DNA of 64,000 nucleotides, from positions 25,052,684 through 25,116,683 of the forward strand of contig OW804102.1 in assembly GCA_942159475.1 (NCBI GenBank), read 5' to 3'. The position numbers and the translations under genes were made by a program. This document shows positions 47,623 to 58,871 of this stretch, piece after piece. The notes under the pieces were generated by a model that was not told the DNA's origin, ran no database searches, and saw nothing but the letters and a program-made list of their open reading frames with translations. Within the stretch, counting starts at the first letter, position 1; each line of letters begins with the position of its first letter. This DNA is from Sthenelais limicola. Lineage: Eukaryota; Annelida; Polychaeta; Phyllodocida; Sigalionidae.

Positions 47623-49685
47623 GAGGGGGCTCCTGTCAAGCATCCCACCTCTATCACGCAACACCAGATACAAGAGTTCTTGTCTCTGGAAAGTATTGAT
47701 TCTTTTATTATCTGACTTGGTAAGTTATCTCTTAGCACTGGTATATTGTACGTGAATGGAGGGGAATTGTTTGGGTAGTACAGTCTGTTGGGTGTCATGG
47801 GCTTGGTGTTTAACAGTGTACACTATATAACCACTGGAACAACAAGTGTACCCTACTGACTTAGTAATATATAATTGATTTCATCAGTACCACAGTACAG
47901 GGAACACAGTAACTTCTCCCTTATGTTCATTTGATAGAACATTGTATAAAGTTATTACTTAATAAGGTACCTTCGGGAGATCTGCGGTGACAGAGACACA
48001 TTCTTTTCAACACATAGTTCAGTTATTATATGTTTATTCTTGTTGAAATAAACTTTGATATATTTATTTATTGCGATACTGCTATAGTATCTGCCTTGAA
48101 CGATGCAGGGGTTGTGTTTCAAGAGACTAAATGGATTAATAACCTTCATTAATCCTTATAAAGTGCAATTGTTCTATCCTGCTTTATTCATATTAACCAC
48201 ATTTAATCATTGTAATACAGATTATTTGATTACAACAGAGCAATACACCAAAAGAAGTGGTACAGTTATTATATATTCATATGTAAATCCACTCTAGATG
48301 AGATCATTTATTTACCTTAAACCTTTGATGTGTCTAGCTGGACCACACTTTACACAGTGATTATCCTGGCTTTATTCTTTTCGATTCTCTCATCTTTTAT
48401 GTTCATTTTGTATTATTTACTCTTGTCTTTGTTACACTGTTTCCTACCTTACTTCTCAGGTCAAATCTAGTTGTTTATCTCACATTGGAGCCACACTCGT
48501 AGCTAGTGATTATCCCCATGTGTACGCTACTCACCGCTTTATCAACTCAATCAAAATCGAATTGTATATTGTCATACAACAATTCCCCATTGTTATATCC
48601 AGACTGGGCACATTTGAAAAAAACCGTTATATTGGAAAATGTATCCCCAGTGAAAATAAAATATTTTAACCAAAATTAACCATCTAATTGAGAAAAGCAA
48701 TGATTTCATTTTAATAGTGGTCCTTTAAATAAAAGATGTAATTTATACATCATCACATCTTTTCCATCCTCTTCCTTTGCCTCCTGTTTATATTATGTGT
48801 CTCACACCCACAAACTATCTTGTTTTCTCATCTATATTCTATGTTTTATACTAGAGAAAATAAGACTATATCGATTCCTTCACTGCATTGGACTGTAGAT
48901 AAGACTTTGCAACGCTTATGCACTTCTAAGATAAGAAATATCAGGACTTCATATGTTCTGGTACCTTTCACTGCGAATCAGCAGTTTATATATCAAAGGC
49001 AATCCCTTCAGGAAGCAGTCTGATATGTGGAATAATCACAGTAGTTTTTTCGCCGCACGACCTATCGTCAGAGATGATAGATTATTCCTGAGAGAGTGCA
49101 GAAACTATGATTGAAATATCCCCCTTTTTATCCTTCCCTTCCGTTCCTCCCTCCCTCCTCCTCCTCCTCCTACCCCCTCCCCCATCGCCTCTGATCACCT
49201 CCCATTAGCCCTTCACTGAACCTGAAATTGAACTAGGAGTTGCTATAGATGTAGGCCTTCCAACTAGAGATTTCCATATTTCACATATGTAAATAACCTT
49301 AAAAGAACATTAATCATTGATTTGTGTCATATTGAATATGACAGATCTATATCAATGAGATGGACTGTGATATGGGTTTTCTACAGTCGTTTTGACAGGT
49401 GCACCCATCATAAAAGTATGTTAAGATGTTAATTAATCTTAATTACTCTGTGGATTAGGAAAGTGTTTTAAAACATAATAATCTAAATGAATGCAATGGT
49501 GGAGATGAATAGCTATATGTGTCAGTCTTTTTAAGTCCTTATCTACCATGCAATCAGCTTCGTCAACAAAACATTCTCTATTTCATCCATTTTGGTGTGA
49601 AAAAAGGTTTTTTTCATCTAACAGATGTCCTACAGATCATCACTACATGTATGTATCCCTTCTACTCCTTTACTCTTAATACTAG
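47623..49685. other. No supported feature
   Basis: AT-rich; a C/T-rich patch (CTCCTCCTCCTCCTCC) lies at 49150-49185. Short frames at 47955-48297 on opposite strands are not supported. Confidence 0.5.
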
Positions 49686-49693
49686 AAGTTGGT

Positions 49694-49764
49694 CTCGCTG
49701 GCTTAATAGGAAAGGGCGCTGGATGACCAGTAATCCACCAGATCCACCAGATTGGCATTGCCTT
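49694..49764 (+). repeat. Possible tRNA-like fragment
   Basis: GGTCTCGCTGGCTTAATAGG holds an A-box-like TGGCTTAATAGG, and TGGAT/ATCCA could pair as an anticodon stem. No B box was found, so a functional tRNA is excluded. At best this is a decayed SINE head. Confidence 0.25.
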
Positions 49765-50336
49765 AGTCCTTGACTCCAAATTAGTTTACATTTCATACCA
49801 ATACATAGTTTTACTCACATTGGTGTGGCATGGCTCTAATTGAGGACAGATATCTGCTATAGATTTAAACCTATTTATGAGATCTAAAGGAAAATACCCC
49901 ATTTTCTTGAGGAAAACCACCCCAACTTTCTATAAGATCCAAGTCAAATAAATTAGATCAAAATCTCTTTACGAATCTGCTATGAGAGGCAATTTATGGG
50001 ACGGATTTATTCATATTGTAGTCTAGAGGTGTATGGTATGCTATTACAGAACGGATGCCTATCAATCATCCACACTCTGCTCTCTCTCTCTCCCTCTCCC
50101 TGCCTCTCACACCCCACAATCCACCAACCCACATCCACTCATCAATTGCTCATCATTTACCTCAGGAGCTACTCGCTCTGTTTTTATATGTTACCTCTTC
50201 ACACACCTCATCTACAGTCTGACTGTGTGGGTGGGTTTGTAGGGAGACAAGGGGGAGTGAGAGGAGGAGGAGGAGGAATAGGGTTGGAGACTGATGGATA
50301 GGTTTGTGGGTTGGGGTGTGGGTTTTCCTTGGGGAA

Positions 50337-50810
50337 TAAAGCTGCATTTTCAGTAGAAGTGAATATTTCCTACTTTTTGTTCCATTCTTTCCAACCCATC
50401 TAAAATTCATTTGTCCAAAGTTTCGGAGGATTTTGTTCAGTTAATTTTTGCTACGAGGCTACATAAAAGCCCACATTTATATTTAGGACCCCCGCAGAAA
50501 TCCTTTCCTTTGGTGGTTTCACTTATTATCGCTAACTGGCGGCCGTTTTCTTTAGGCCGATTTCAGACTAAAATTCTTGTATAACAAAAAAACTTTAAAA
50601 TACAAAGGGTTCATGTGACCAAGCCTTAGAATTGTAAGGGCGTCGATGGCAGGATACAGAGAATAAAAACCTTTAAAAAAAAGACTACAAAAAAAATTCT
50701 TGTATAAACATGAAATAGCAGTAGTGTATTGATACATTCAGTGCTATAATTCATAATATGAGCAAATTAGGTAAGATTTATTCTTGCTATAACATCTTTA
50801 AAGGACTACT
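50337..50810 (+). mobile_element. Family C element containing a 108 bp retroposed insert
   Basis: Starts TAAAGCTGCATTTTCAGTAG; holds TTTTTGCTACGAGGCTACAT, CACTTATTATCGCTAACTGG, then (after the insert) CATAATATGAGCAAATTAGG. It is interrupted at 50585-50692 (separate entry). The uninterrupted arrangement is seen at 59215 and 60825. Confidence 0.85.
50570..50707 (+). mobile_element. 108 bp retroposed insert with 15 bp target-site duplication
   Basis: AAAATTCTTGTATAA is present at 50570-50584 and again at 50693-50707. Between them lie 108 bp ending GAATAAAAACCTTTAAAAAAAAG, i.e. a polyadenylation-signal-like string and A-rich tail. The long duplication and A tail are hallmarks of LINE-type target-primed insertion. 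The two family C copies at 59.2 and 60.8 kb give the empty site. The body (ACCAAGCCTTAGAATTGTAA) is not recognised. Confidence 0.88.
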
Positions 50811-51185
50811 GGGTTTGAAGCGAAGCAGAGTTTGACTGTTAGAGTATTCATAATTCCTTAATTTACTTGACCTGATCTACATTTCAATGTATATTATTTA
50901 TATTATTTATTTTAAAGTATACATTGTCTTATTTACCACACAGAAGAAGAATTATCTGAAAACCCTTTTTAGTCATGCAGGCACCCGAGTGATGCTAACA
51001 TCTCTTTTCAAACAGAACTATTTTACCACTTTAGGAATCCTTTTAAGAACCAAGCGCCCTGTCTTTAAAAGATCCATTAAGAACCCTGTTCTACATGCAC
51101 ATCAGACATACCCTCTTATGCTGTCTATTATTTGATAATGTATGGACAAGGGTTGTTACATTAAACCAGTTATCCACTATCACTT

Positions 51186-51650
51186 TAAACCTCACGTCAG
51201 ACCTCACGTCAGACCTCACGTCAGACCTCACATCAAACCTCACGTCAGACCTCAAATTAAACCCCATGTCAGACCTCATGTCAAACCAACGTCAGACCTC
51301 ACGTCAGACCACACATTAACCCCATGTCAAACCTCACGTCAGACCTCACATTAAACCTCATGTCAAACCTCATGTCAAACCTCATGTCAAACCTCATGTC
51401 AAACCTCATGTCAAACCTCATGTCAAACCTCATGTCAAACCTCATGTCAAACCTCATGTCAAACCTCATGTCAAACTCCCCGTCAGACCTCATGTCAAAC
51501 CTCACGTCAGACCACACATTAAACCTCATGTCAAACCTCATGTCAAACCTCATGTCAAACCTCATGTCAAACTCCCCGTCAGACCTCATGTCAAATTCCC
51601 GTCAGACCTCATGTCAAACTCCACATCAAACCTGACATCAACCCCATGTA
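51186..51650 (+). repeat. 12 bp minisatellite
   Basis: Unit CCTCATGTCAAA and variant CCTCACGTCAGA. The central block 51355-51475 is nearly pure; the flanks are mixed. Because 12 is divisible by 3, both strands show open frames with a 4-residue repeat, which are artefacts. Confidence 0.95.
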
Positions 51651-51989
51651 AAACCCCACAAAATTCCAAGGTTCCAAACTGCATTCTCGGCTGTATCTGG
51701 GTGAATGTATTTGTCAATGAAAATGAGCTTTAGCTCGAATGCATAAGCCTCTTCTTCCCCTTTGGAAGTATTGACATGAGGTTTGTGGCATGAGGTATGA
51801 TGGTGTAGTGGATATCAGGTATTAAAACAATGGTCCCATTACATGAGGGACACAAGTGCTCGTAAATGCAGTGTTTAACATGTTAAGCACCACCTAAAGA
51901 GAAACGTTGCCATGCATGCGAGATGGTATGTTTGTGAGAGTGGGTGTAGGTTGGTGTCTAAGGTCTTGTAGGGGGCATTACGTGAAGCG

Positions 51990-52215
51990 ACTGGGGGTAG
52001 GGTGAAAGGAGAGATAAGGGAAGAGGCGAAGATGAAAAAGAAAAAGCTGGAGGGAAGCATGGTTAAATGGAGAAGGAAGGAGTTAAGGAATGACAGGAGG
52101 AGTAGGGGGAGTGGAGGAGAAACAGGAGGGGAAAAGGAGGAGGAAGAGGAAAAAGAGGAGGAGGAAAGAGAGGTAGGAAACAGAAGAGAGGAAGGAGAAT
52201 ACAGAAGGAGAAGTC
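51990..52215 (+). repeat. Purine-rich (GA)n/GGA tract
   Basis: Low-complexity AGGAGGAAGAG-type DNA. The 139-residue minus frame and the 99-residue plus frame here are composition artefacts. Confidence 0.85.
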
Positions 52216-52285
52216 TCAATATGAGTAAATTTGGTAAGATTGTGTTTATCATCAAAGACGAGAATGCAGCATTAAAGCTAAAACA
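52216..52285 (+). mobile_element. Family C 3' end fragment
   Basis: CAATATGAGTAAATTTGGTA then AGATTGTG, ending GAATGCAGCATTAAAG, the inverse of the family C start GCTGCATT. It abuts the purine tract. Confidence 0.75.
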
Positions 52286-52536
52286 AACAAACAAAAAATA
52301 ATATTGCAGAAGCTATCAGAATGAAAACAAGTTCTAATATAAAAGGTTCTAGTTGATAGATAGCTCAATTTGCCAACACCATCTCCTCCTCCCCTGCAGT
52401 TTTTGCTTCCGATTATGTTTTTATAAACAGAGTTGTGATGTTTGCTTTTGATAGCCCTGCAACGGTTGTATTTATTACCGTTCCAGATGTGTGCTATGAG
52501 CGACCATCCCAGCAGCCCCGGCACAGGGAGACAGTT

Positions 52537-52760
52537 GGGTCCGATCATCAGAAAATGTACTATCAGCAGCTTTACACTTTTAGTAAATTCTGAAAATTAT
52601 AAATGCTAGGTAAATATGAATATATTTGGTAGTTGCATTGATTGAAGTGTGTTGGATGATGGTGAACTGTAATTGGATCCTCATTTTAATTTTGTCTTTA
52701 ATTTGTGTTATTTGAAAGGATTGCTGAAGGCGAATTGTACATTTTCAGGCGACTTCACCC
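52537..52760 (+). mobile_element. Family A TIR element
   Basis: Starts GGGTCCGATCATCAGAAAAT; ends GGCGAATTGTACATTTTCAG..CTTCACCC. 224 bp with about 30 bp imperfect inverted ends. Confidence 0.88.
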
Positions 52761-53680
52761 ATATACAGAACCCTGTAGCAGTATTTGAGTAGACACTGAT
52801 CATACCTTTAAGAGACTTTGGCAAGGGTAACGTTATAACTATGGTCTATTCAACCTTTTCCTGAGTAGCTCTTCTTGCTGCCCGAGTTACTCCTTCAAGT
52901 GAGAGAATACAACATTGTGGTAGTGTCAGTAAAATCTCCTCCGCGAACACACTCCTGACACAACCAATGCCACCACTATACATCTTGTCACACTGTCCAG
53001 TTTAGGTCCCAAATAAAAACGACTCGGGTAATGTGAATGCTTTCCATGTTGCGCTACTCTTAAAGGTGTCAGGTCTCATCACAAATCTAGACAGAGTATA
53101 GAGGGATCTCTATATCTCTCCATTCTCTGCCCTTCTCTCCTCTCCCTCTCTTCTCTCCTTCTCCATCCTACAGTTTGCAGTAGAAAAGTGGGATAACAGT
53201 TTTGGCAAGTTTCTATTGGATTCAAACCCAGTATCTTTTGATCTTCACCACACAGGGAATATTGGGGTGGACGGAAGTTTTGGAAGGCCTCCACTGGTCC
53301 GCTATACCCCTAATTCTTTCCAAAGTAGTTCTAAGCTTTCGCATACTGAAAATATAGAAATTCCATTTCCTCTGGGGTTAAGGCTAGAAGGTTGTGATGA
53401 AATGAGAATAAAACCATCGCATCTAAATCAAATATTTGATAAATCAGACCAAATAATAAAGACCTATCACAATATTTGCCCTTAAGAGATTTTCAAATCC
53501 CCTGCCTCATATATCATGTTTAGTCTGCTGAATTGTGCGCAGATATCAATGCAATATCCAATCAGAAAATGGCTTACTTTCCATTAGGTAGATTAACCAA
53601 TCATAGAGCTTCTATCCCAATTCTATTTATCCTTCCATGAAAAAGAAAAAATAACTTCACTCAGTGGAAGTGTAAATGAC
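52761..53680. other. No supported feature
   Basis: A CT-rich patch lies at 53100-53170. Frames 53079-53294 (minus) and 53216-53485 (plus) overlap head to head and are not recognised. Confidence 0.5.
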
Positions 53681-53682
53681 AG

Positions 53683-54215
53683 GTTGATGCCTTTCTCTCT
53701 CTCCTTCTCCCTCGCTCTCCTCTTTTTCTCTCTCCCCCTATGCCTCTATCTGTATCTTTCCTCTCTCTCCATCTCTCTAACCGTTTTCCCACCTCTCTTT
53801 CTGTCTCTCTTCTATCTCTATCCTTCTCTCCTTCTCCTATCTCTTCTCTGTCTCCCTCAATCGCTCCCTCTCTCTCCCTCTTTCCCTGTATGTCAATCTC
53901 TTTTCTCTATCCTCTTTCTTTGTCTACCCCTTTCTCCCTTTCTCCCTTTCTCTCTCCTGATCTTCCTATATCTCTCCAACTCTCTCGCCCACTCTCTTCC
54001 CTCCCACTCTCTTCCCTCCCACTCTCTTCTCTGCCTCTCTTCACTCCCTTTCCCCTCTCTCACCTTCTCACCCCTCTCTTCTCTCCCTCTCTTCTCTCCC
54101 TCTCTTCTCTCCCTCTCTTCTCTCCCTCTCTTCTCTATGTCCTGCTCTCTCTCCCACTGTCTTCCTCCCTCCCTAGCTTTTCTCCTCTCGTCTCTCTCTC
54201 CCTCTCACACCCAAA
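53683..54215 (+). repeat. Pyrimidine-rich tract, copy 1
   Basis: It shares an ordered set of rare words with 56630-56960: TTGATGCCTTTCT at the start, CTCCCTCGCTCTCCTC, CCTCTATCTGTATCT, CTCCCTCAATCGCTCCC, TCCCTGTATGTC, TTTGTCTACCCCTT. The two tracts are therefore duplicates, not independent slippage. Frames of 166-178 Ser/Leu-rich residues are artefacts. Confidence 0.9.
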
Positions 54216-55200
54216 GGTGACAGCAATGGTCTGTTATTGAGGTCTTTTCTAAGCAACTAGACACAGTGTGAAAGCTGAGTTGCAATGGTGGCTATAAATA
54301 TTGGCATAAGTGTGGCCACATGCGTGCTATACAGCTGTGTATCTGCTCCAGTACCTCTCCCATCACACCGCTCTTTATATGTATTGCTACATTTCCTTCC
54401 AATGTTTCTCTCTCACTCTCCCTCTCCCCCTTCCCCTCTCTCTCCGGTTCTCAGGGCCTATGCAAACATCCATATTGCTGGCTTGGCAGTATTTCTGAAA
54501 GTCTGTAGGTACGTCCTTAAGGGTTATGTGGTGTCAAATCTATGCTATATTCCCCACTCATCAGCTTCCTTGTACTATAAATAGAATATTCTAATTATAC
54601 ATACTCTGGTGATTGAAACCTCCACAAGTGATTTAGAGTGACAGCTAAATCATTCAATCAATTATTAAGATCTTAATTTTATATCTTAATTATGCAGACC
54701 CTTCATACCAGCCAGATTCTAGATAAAAAGTAGTTTAAAATGCCTTACAAGCTAACGACTTCAAAATGTCATGAACATAAAATACATTATTTGATCAAAA
54801 GCTTGGCAAATTGGAAGACTGAATCCCTGAAAATGAGTTACAGAAGCGATATTTGCAGTTTTCATGTAGTAATATTTCAAAATAATACGAATATATTTCT
54901 ATTTCATTACGCCAAATTGGCAGAATTACATTCTACAGTTCATTAACCGTTCGTCCTTTGATCCCTTCGTTAACTATGCCTACGAAGGGGACTGACAAGC
55001 AAGGGACACATTTTTTGTTGATGCAACCGTGAATACAACTTTAATGTCACTATGAGCGAGGCCTTTTAATTCGATTTTGATGACAGTTTATCTCAAAGCG
55101 AGCGACATTGAGAAAAATAGAATGCAATGAAATCGCGGAAGGTGACAAACAAGGACGGGATTTAATAATTCAGTAAGTTTTTATCAGGCCTGACAGTCAT
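54216..55200. other. No supported feature
   Basis: AT-rich; ACAACTTTAATGTCAC at 55036-55051 resembles a family C terminus, but no body was seen. Confidence 0.5.
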
Positions 55201-55220
55201 GTGACATCTAAAATCGCTCC

Positions 55221-55340
55221 GATTGGCCACAAGAGTCACATGGACTGTGGAAATTGTAATGGCTCAATTAGAGAGCGATATAAAAGCTCAGAGCGCAACC
55301 AACCCTATCAAGATAGCGAGCGAGACAGCTTAGATTAGGT
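55221..55340 (+). promoter_or_regulatory. Candidate TATA promoter with inverted CCAAT box
   Basis: GATTGGCC (inverted CCAAT at 55222-55226) lies 53 bp upstream of GCGATATAAAAGCTC (TATAAAAG at 55279-55286). A start would fall near 55310. TTAG|GTGGGT at about 55333-55342 could be a donor, implying a short 5' untranslated exon. No downstream coding exon was found. Confidence 0.45.
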
Positions 55341-55785
55341 GGGTATGGGTTGTTAAGGGGTGAAATCAACCTTTTTTATCCTGATTTCGCGAAGTTCATG
55401 AACTGGTCTGGGGGTACCTTCCTGCTACTATTGGAAAGCCTTCCCTGTGCATAGGTCTGCTTCTATGTAAAGGGAATGCCCCACAAAGCCATTTTTACTA
55501 CATGCTCTGCTCGCTTTTCTAAAATTTCAAGGAAAATGGTAGATTTTGGATGACTGGGACAGAAGCAACATCAGTTCACACCATCCATCTGCTTGATGTT
55601 TCTATCCCTTTGCACATTAGTATTTGTTTCAAAATCGGTTTTTTCCATCAGTTCTTTTTTCAAAATATAAAATGTCAAGACAAAGCTGATTGGTAAAGCT
55701 GACCCTTAATGATTAAACTTTTCACCGCAGATCTGAAATCATGAAAGCAGCAGTTGAAGAGATTAGATCCCATGGCGCCTGTACA
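55341..55785. other. No supported feature
   Basis: Unique DNA; nothing recognised. Confidence 0.5.
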
Positions 55786-55789
55786 ATAT

Positions 55790-56201
55790 GTGGTGTGTCA
55801 CAGGAAAATGAGTCACAAGTAGGAAGAAATCGATTTTCAGATATCATCATATTTGAAAAGATGAGATCAAGCCAATTCCAATGATGGCAAACACTAGGAT
55901 ATTCAACAACAATTTCTATATTTTAAGTTTGATATTTTTAGTTTTGAAAAAAAAATTGTTCGCAATATTTCTGGGTGGACAATTACCAATATAGGAACTA
56001 AATATACTCTATAGGATGACCTTAGAAACGCAAGGATATATATTTAATACACTGTTTTAAAATTTGGTCCATGGATTAAATTATGAACTAAAGCGATAAG
56101 CCCCTCAAAAATGAGAACATTCCAACCAAGAGATCTTGTGAATAAAACATTTTGGAAAATATCAGTTTTGCGACTTGTGACTCATTTTCCTAGAACATCC
56201 C
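55790..56201 (+). mobile_element. Family B TIR element, best intact copy
   Basis: 412 bp. Left end GTGGTGTGTCACAGGAAAAT, right end ATTTTCCTAGAACATCC; the inverted match extends through GAGTCACAAGT. ATAT flanks both sides (55786-55789 and 56202-56205). Used here as the family reference. Confidence 0.93.
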
Positions 56202-56629
56202 ATATAGACATCCAGAATGGGAAGAAGATTGAAAAAGAAAATGATTGAGCATTGAACCTATTGTGACTGCTGTACCCTAATGGCGGTTGCTATAGAACAG
56301 AACTATGCTATAGGATCCACCACTACCCGAGTGACATAGAGTCCGCACCTTTAGAAACGGACAAAGGCCAATCCTCTGTGATGTTTCACACTTTAGGTGG
56401 TAAGTTCAAATTCAAGAGGAATATTGCTGACAAAGGCATATTTTATATGGTGGACATGACAAGGTGTGAATCATATGTGGTCCCAGAAGAGGGTTGGGGC
56501 ATATGCAAGTGTGTAGAAGACGTGTGTGTGATGGGGGGGGGAGTAAAATGTTCTGAAAGGGTAAAAGGAAGGGAGGGATAGAGAATGGGTTGGGGTGTGG
56601 GTATGTGCTGCAGACCCTATGTATCATTG

Positions 56630-56965
56630 ATGCCTTTCTTTCTTTCTTTCTCTCCTCTCCCTCGCTCTCCTCTCATTCCCTCTCTACCTCTACCTCTATC
56701 TGTATCTCTACTCTCTCGCCATCTCTCTCACCTCTGTCCCACCTTGACTCTCTCCTCTCGCTTATATGTCTATCAATCTCTCTTTCTCTTATCTCGTCTC
56801 TTTCTCCCTCAATCGCTCCCGCTCTTTCCCTCTTTCCCTGTATGTCTATCTCTTCACTCTCTCCCCTGTCTTTGTCTACCCCTTGCTCCCTGTCTCTCTT
56901 CCCGATCTTTCTATATCTCTCCCTCTCTCTCTCCAACTCTCTCTCCCACTTCTCTCCCTCTTTTC
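56630..56965 (+). repeat. Pyrimidine-rich tract, copy 2
   Basis: Duplicate of the tract at 53683-54215 (shared words listed there). It begins with a (TTTC)n run and ends near TTCACTCCTTCTATTC. The reading frames across it are artefacts. Confidence 0.9.
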
Positions 56966-57810
56966 ACTCCTTCTATTCATTTCCGATGTATTGTATGATG
57001 TTCACTTTATATGTATGTAACAACTATCATCATCATATGTATGAACTATATAGAAATAACAATCTTATACCGGTATATATATATATTTCTCATGAAGATA
57101 GTTTTACCATACTAACATCAGGATGAGGTGGTGTGCCTGAGATATCTATCATCAACACTAGTCACGCATTGATAAGATGACTTCCTTTCTAAACTAGGAT
57201 TCTTTTGTTCAACCTGGAACATCAATCTTCATTCACTCCTTCGGAAAATGTGGCAATCAGTACTGACAGAAAGATGCAAAGTAAGAGAAAAGTGACATTA
57301 GTAGGTTTTAATACGAACAGAGACTATTTGTATAGAGCAAATTCTGTAGTTCTAAAGTTCTGTAGCATCCCGGCACCATAGCACCATAATAACAACAGTA
57401 TCTAGAACAACGACTTGTCTATGATATAAAGCTGATTGCCACGAGCAGATCCCAGCCCCTGTGAGCAATTCATTTCCAGAGCGAGCTCCTCTGAGCAGTT
57501 GGGAGCATCTGCCCCTGCTGGGTGGTGCTGGTGGTGAGCTTTAAGGCTGCCCCTTGTCATTCTGTCACTATCTAACTCTTATCAATACTTCAGATAGCAG
57601 GGAGACCGGGTCCCCACTAACTCCCCCCTTTCAATCACTCACTCAACATTCTAGAGAGTAGCTCAATTGCTCCTGCTCTGGTTCATGCGTTGAATTCATT
57701 TCAGCCTTGTTTGATAAAAATAATGCTAAAGGTTAAGGCAATCATGAAAGCCTATGAAAGTTCACTCTAATAATAAATGCAGGTTAACTAAGGTTTTAAA
57801 TAAAACGTAC
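56966..57810. other. No supported feature
   Basis: Unique DNA with a GAGCAG/GAGC-rich patch at 57440-57540 loosely like 36100-36170; no gene recognised. Confidence 0.45.
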
Positions 57811-57814
57811 CGCT

Positions 57815-57865
57815 ATTGCGGAATCTTGGCAATAAAATTTGTTAAAAAAAACAAAAAACAAGTTG
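57815..57865 (+). repeat. Retroposon-type 3' tail (AATAAAAT + poly(A))
   Basis: GGAATCTTGGCAATAAAATT then TGTTAAAAAAAACAAAAAACA. Same tail signature as at 45060 and 37694. Confidence 0.55.
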
Positions 57866-58110
57866 GTTGAAAGAGGGGAGATGGGTAGGGGAGATGTAGG
57901 CACCGGTACTATCAGCATTCTTATGAACAAAGTTAAATTATAACTGATGAATTAGATTTAGATGCACAGATTCATTAACAAGGCAGTTTGGTAGGATTAT
58001 TATGTTGAGCACGTACAAAAAATGAATAGTCAATTGATTGGCTGGAAACATCTTTTAAAAAAGATGTATCATTCAATGACAAAAATAAAAAAAAGTTTGC
58101 CAAGGTGATG

Positions 58111-58285
58111 TGGGGTGACTGAGTGGTCTAAAGTACTGGGTTGTCCCAGTGGCATGAACATGTTGTGGGTTCGAACCCGGGCGCGGCTACAATTTCACCT
58201 GCTCCCCCCAGGTACTAGAGGAAAACCACCATTGCACTGATCTAGTCCTAGTAGAAAAATGTTAAAATAGATAAATAAAATCATG
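58111..58285 (+). mobile_element. tRNA-derived SINE
   Basis: The A box GTGACTGAGTGGTCTAA (58116-58132) and a perfect B box GGGTTCGAACCCG (58168-58180) form an internal RNA polymerase III promoter. The A box and the long interval suggest a tRNA-Leu/Ser ancestor. After the tRNA part comes a tRNA-unrelated body (CTAGAGGAAAACCACCATTG) and an A-rich end with AATAAAAT. No full cloverleaf with mature anticodon is preserved, so this is a SINE and not a tRNA gene. Confidence 0.8.
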
Positions 58286-58871
58286 TCATGGCATTAAGCT
58301 GTAAGTATGTATACTCATTTTTAGATTAGTTTAGATTTGTTTACTTAGTCAAGTTTTTTTTACCTCACTTCTGACTTAGTGGCAACCACCAACAAGCAAT
58401 AGAGTTTGAATTGAGTTGAGTAGAGTGGGTGGACTGAGATGAGATGAGATTATCTCTCAAACGAGTGTTAGAGAAATGTCCTTGGAAGTAATAGAAATCT
58501 ATATATACTAAGTGTGATAAAGTACACTAGGAAACAAAAACATAAGGTGTTCTTCCCAACTACAAGCATGATTGAAAGATTCACTTGTCAATATTTTTTT
58601 TCTCTTCTTTTGTCCGATTTGTCTAGATTGCTAGTTACACGACTGAGCCCCAGGGGGAGCCACAGTTCTCCTGTTCCATTTGCGATGAGCCGGGGGTCGG
58701 ATTGGCCAAATACCAAGTTTCAAAAAACAGAACAAAAACCAAAACGACAATCAGCTCCTTTAGGAAAGTAATCTGAATGGTGCAACTAGATACTTGTCCT
58801 GCTTCAAATACCTGCGGGGCTGACTTCAGCAGACAAAGCTAAAATCTCCTATTTCTTAAATTTGATCTAAC
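58286..58871. other. No supported gene
   Basis: A (GAGAT)n run lies at 58436-58449. GAGCCCCAGGGGGAGCCAC (58646-58664) is CTCF-like. The 85-residue plus frame at 58514-58771 is unrecognised. Confidence 0.4.

Noticed and set aside
53216..53236. GGATTCAAACCCAGT as a tRNA B box
   Set aside because: No upstream A box or acceptor stem; likely coincidence.
53684..57126. Ser/Leu/Pro-rich frames of 137-178 residues
   Set aside because: They come from CT-rich low-complexity DNA; several frames are open at once, and the two tracts are duplicates at DNA level without protein-level constraint.
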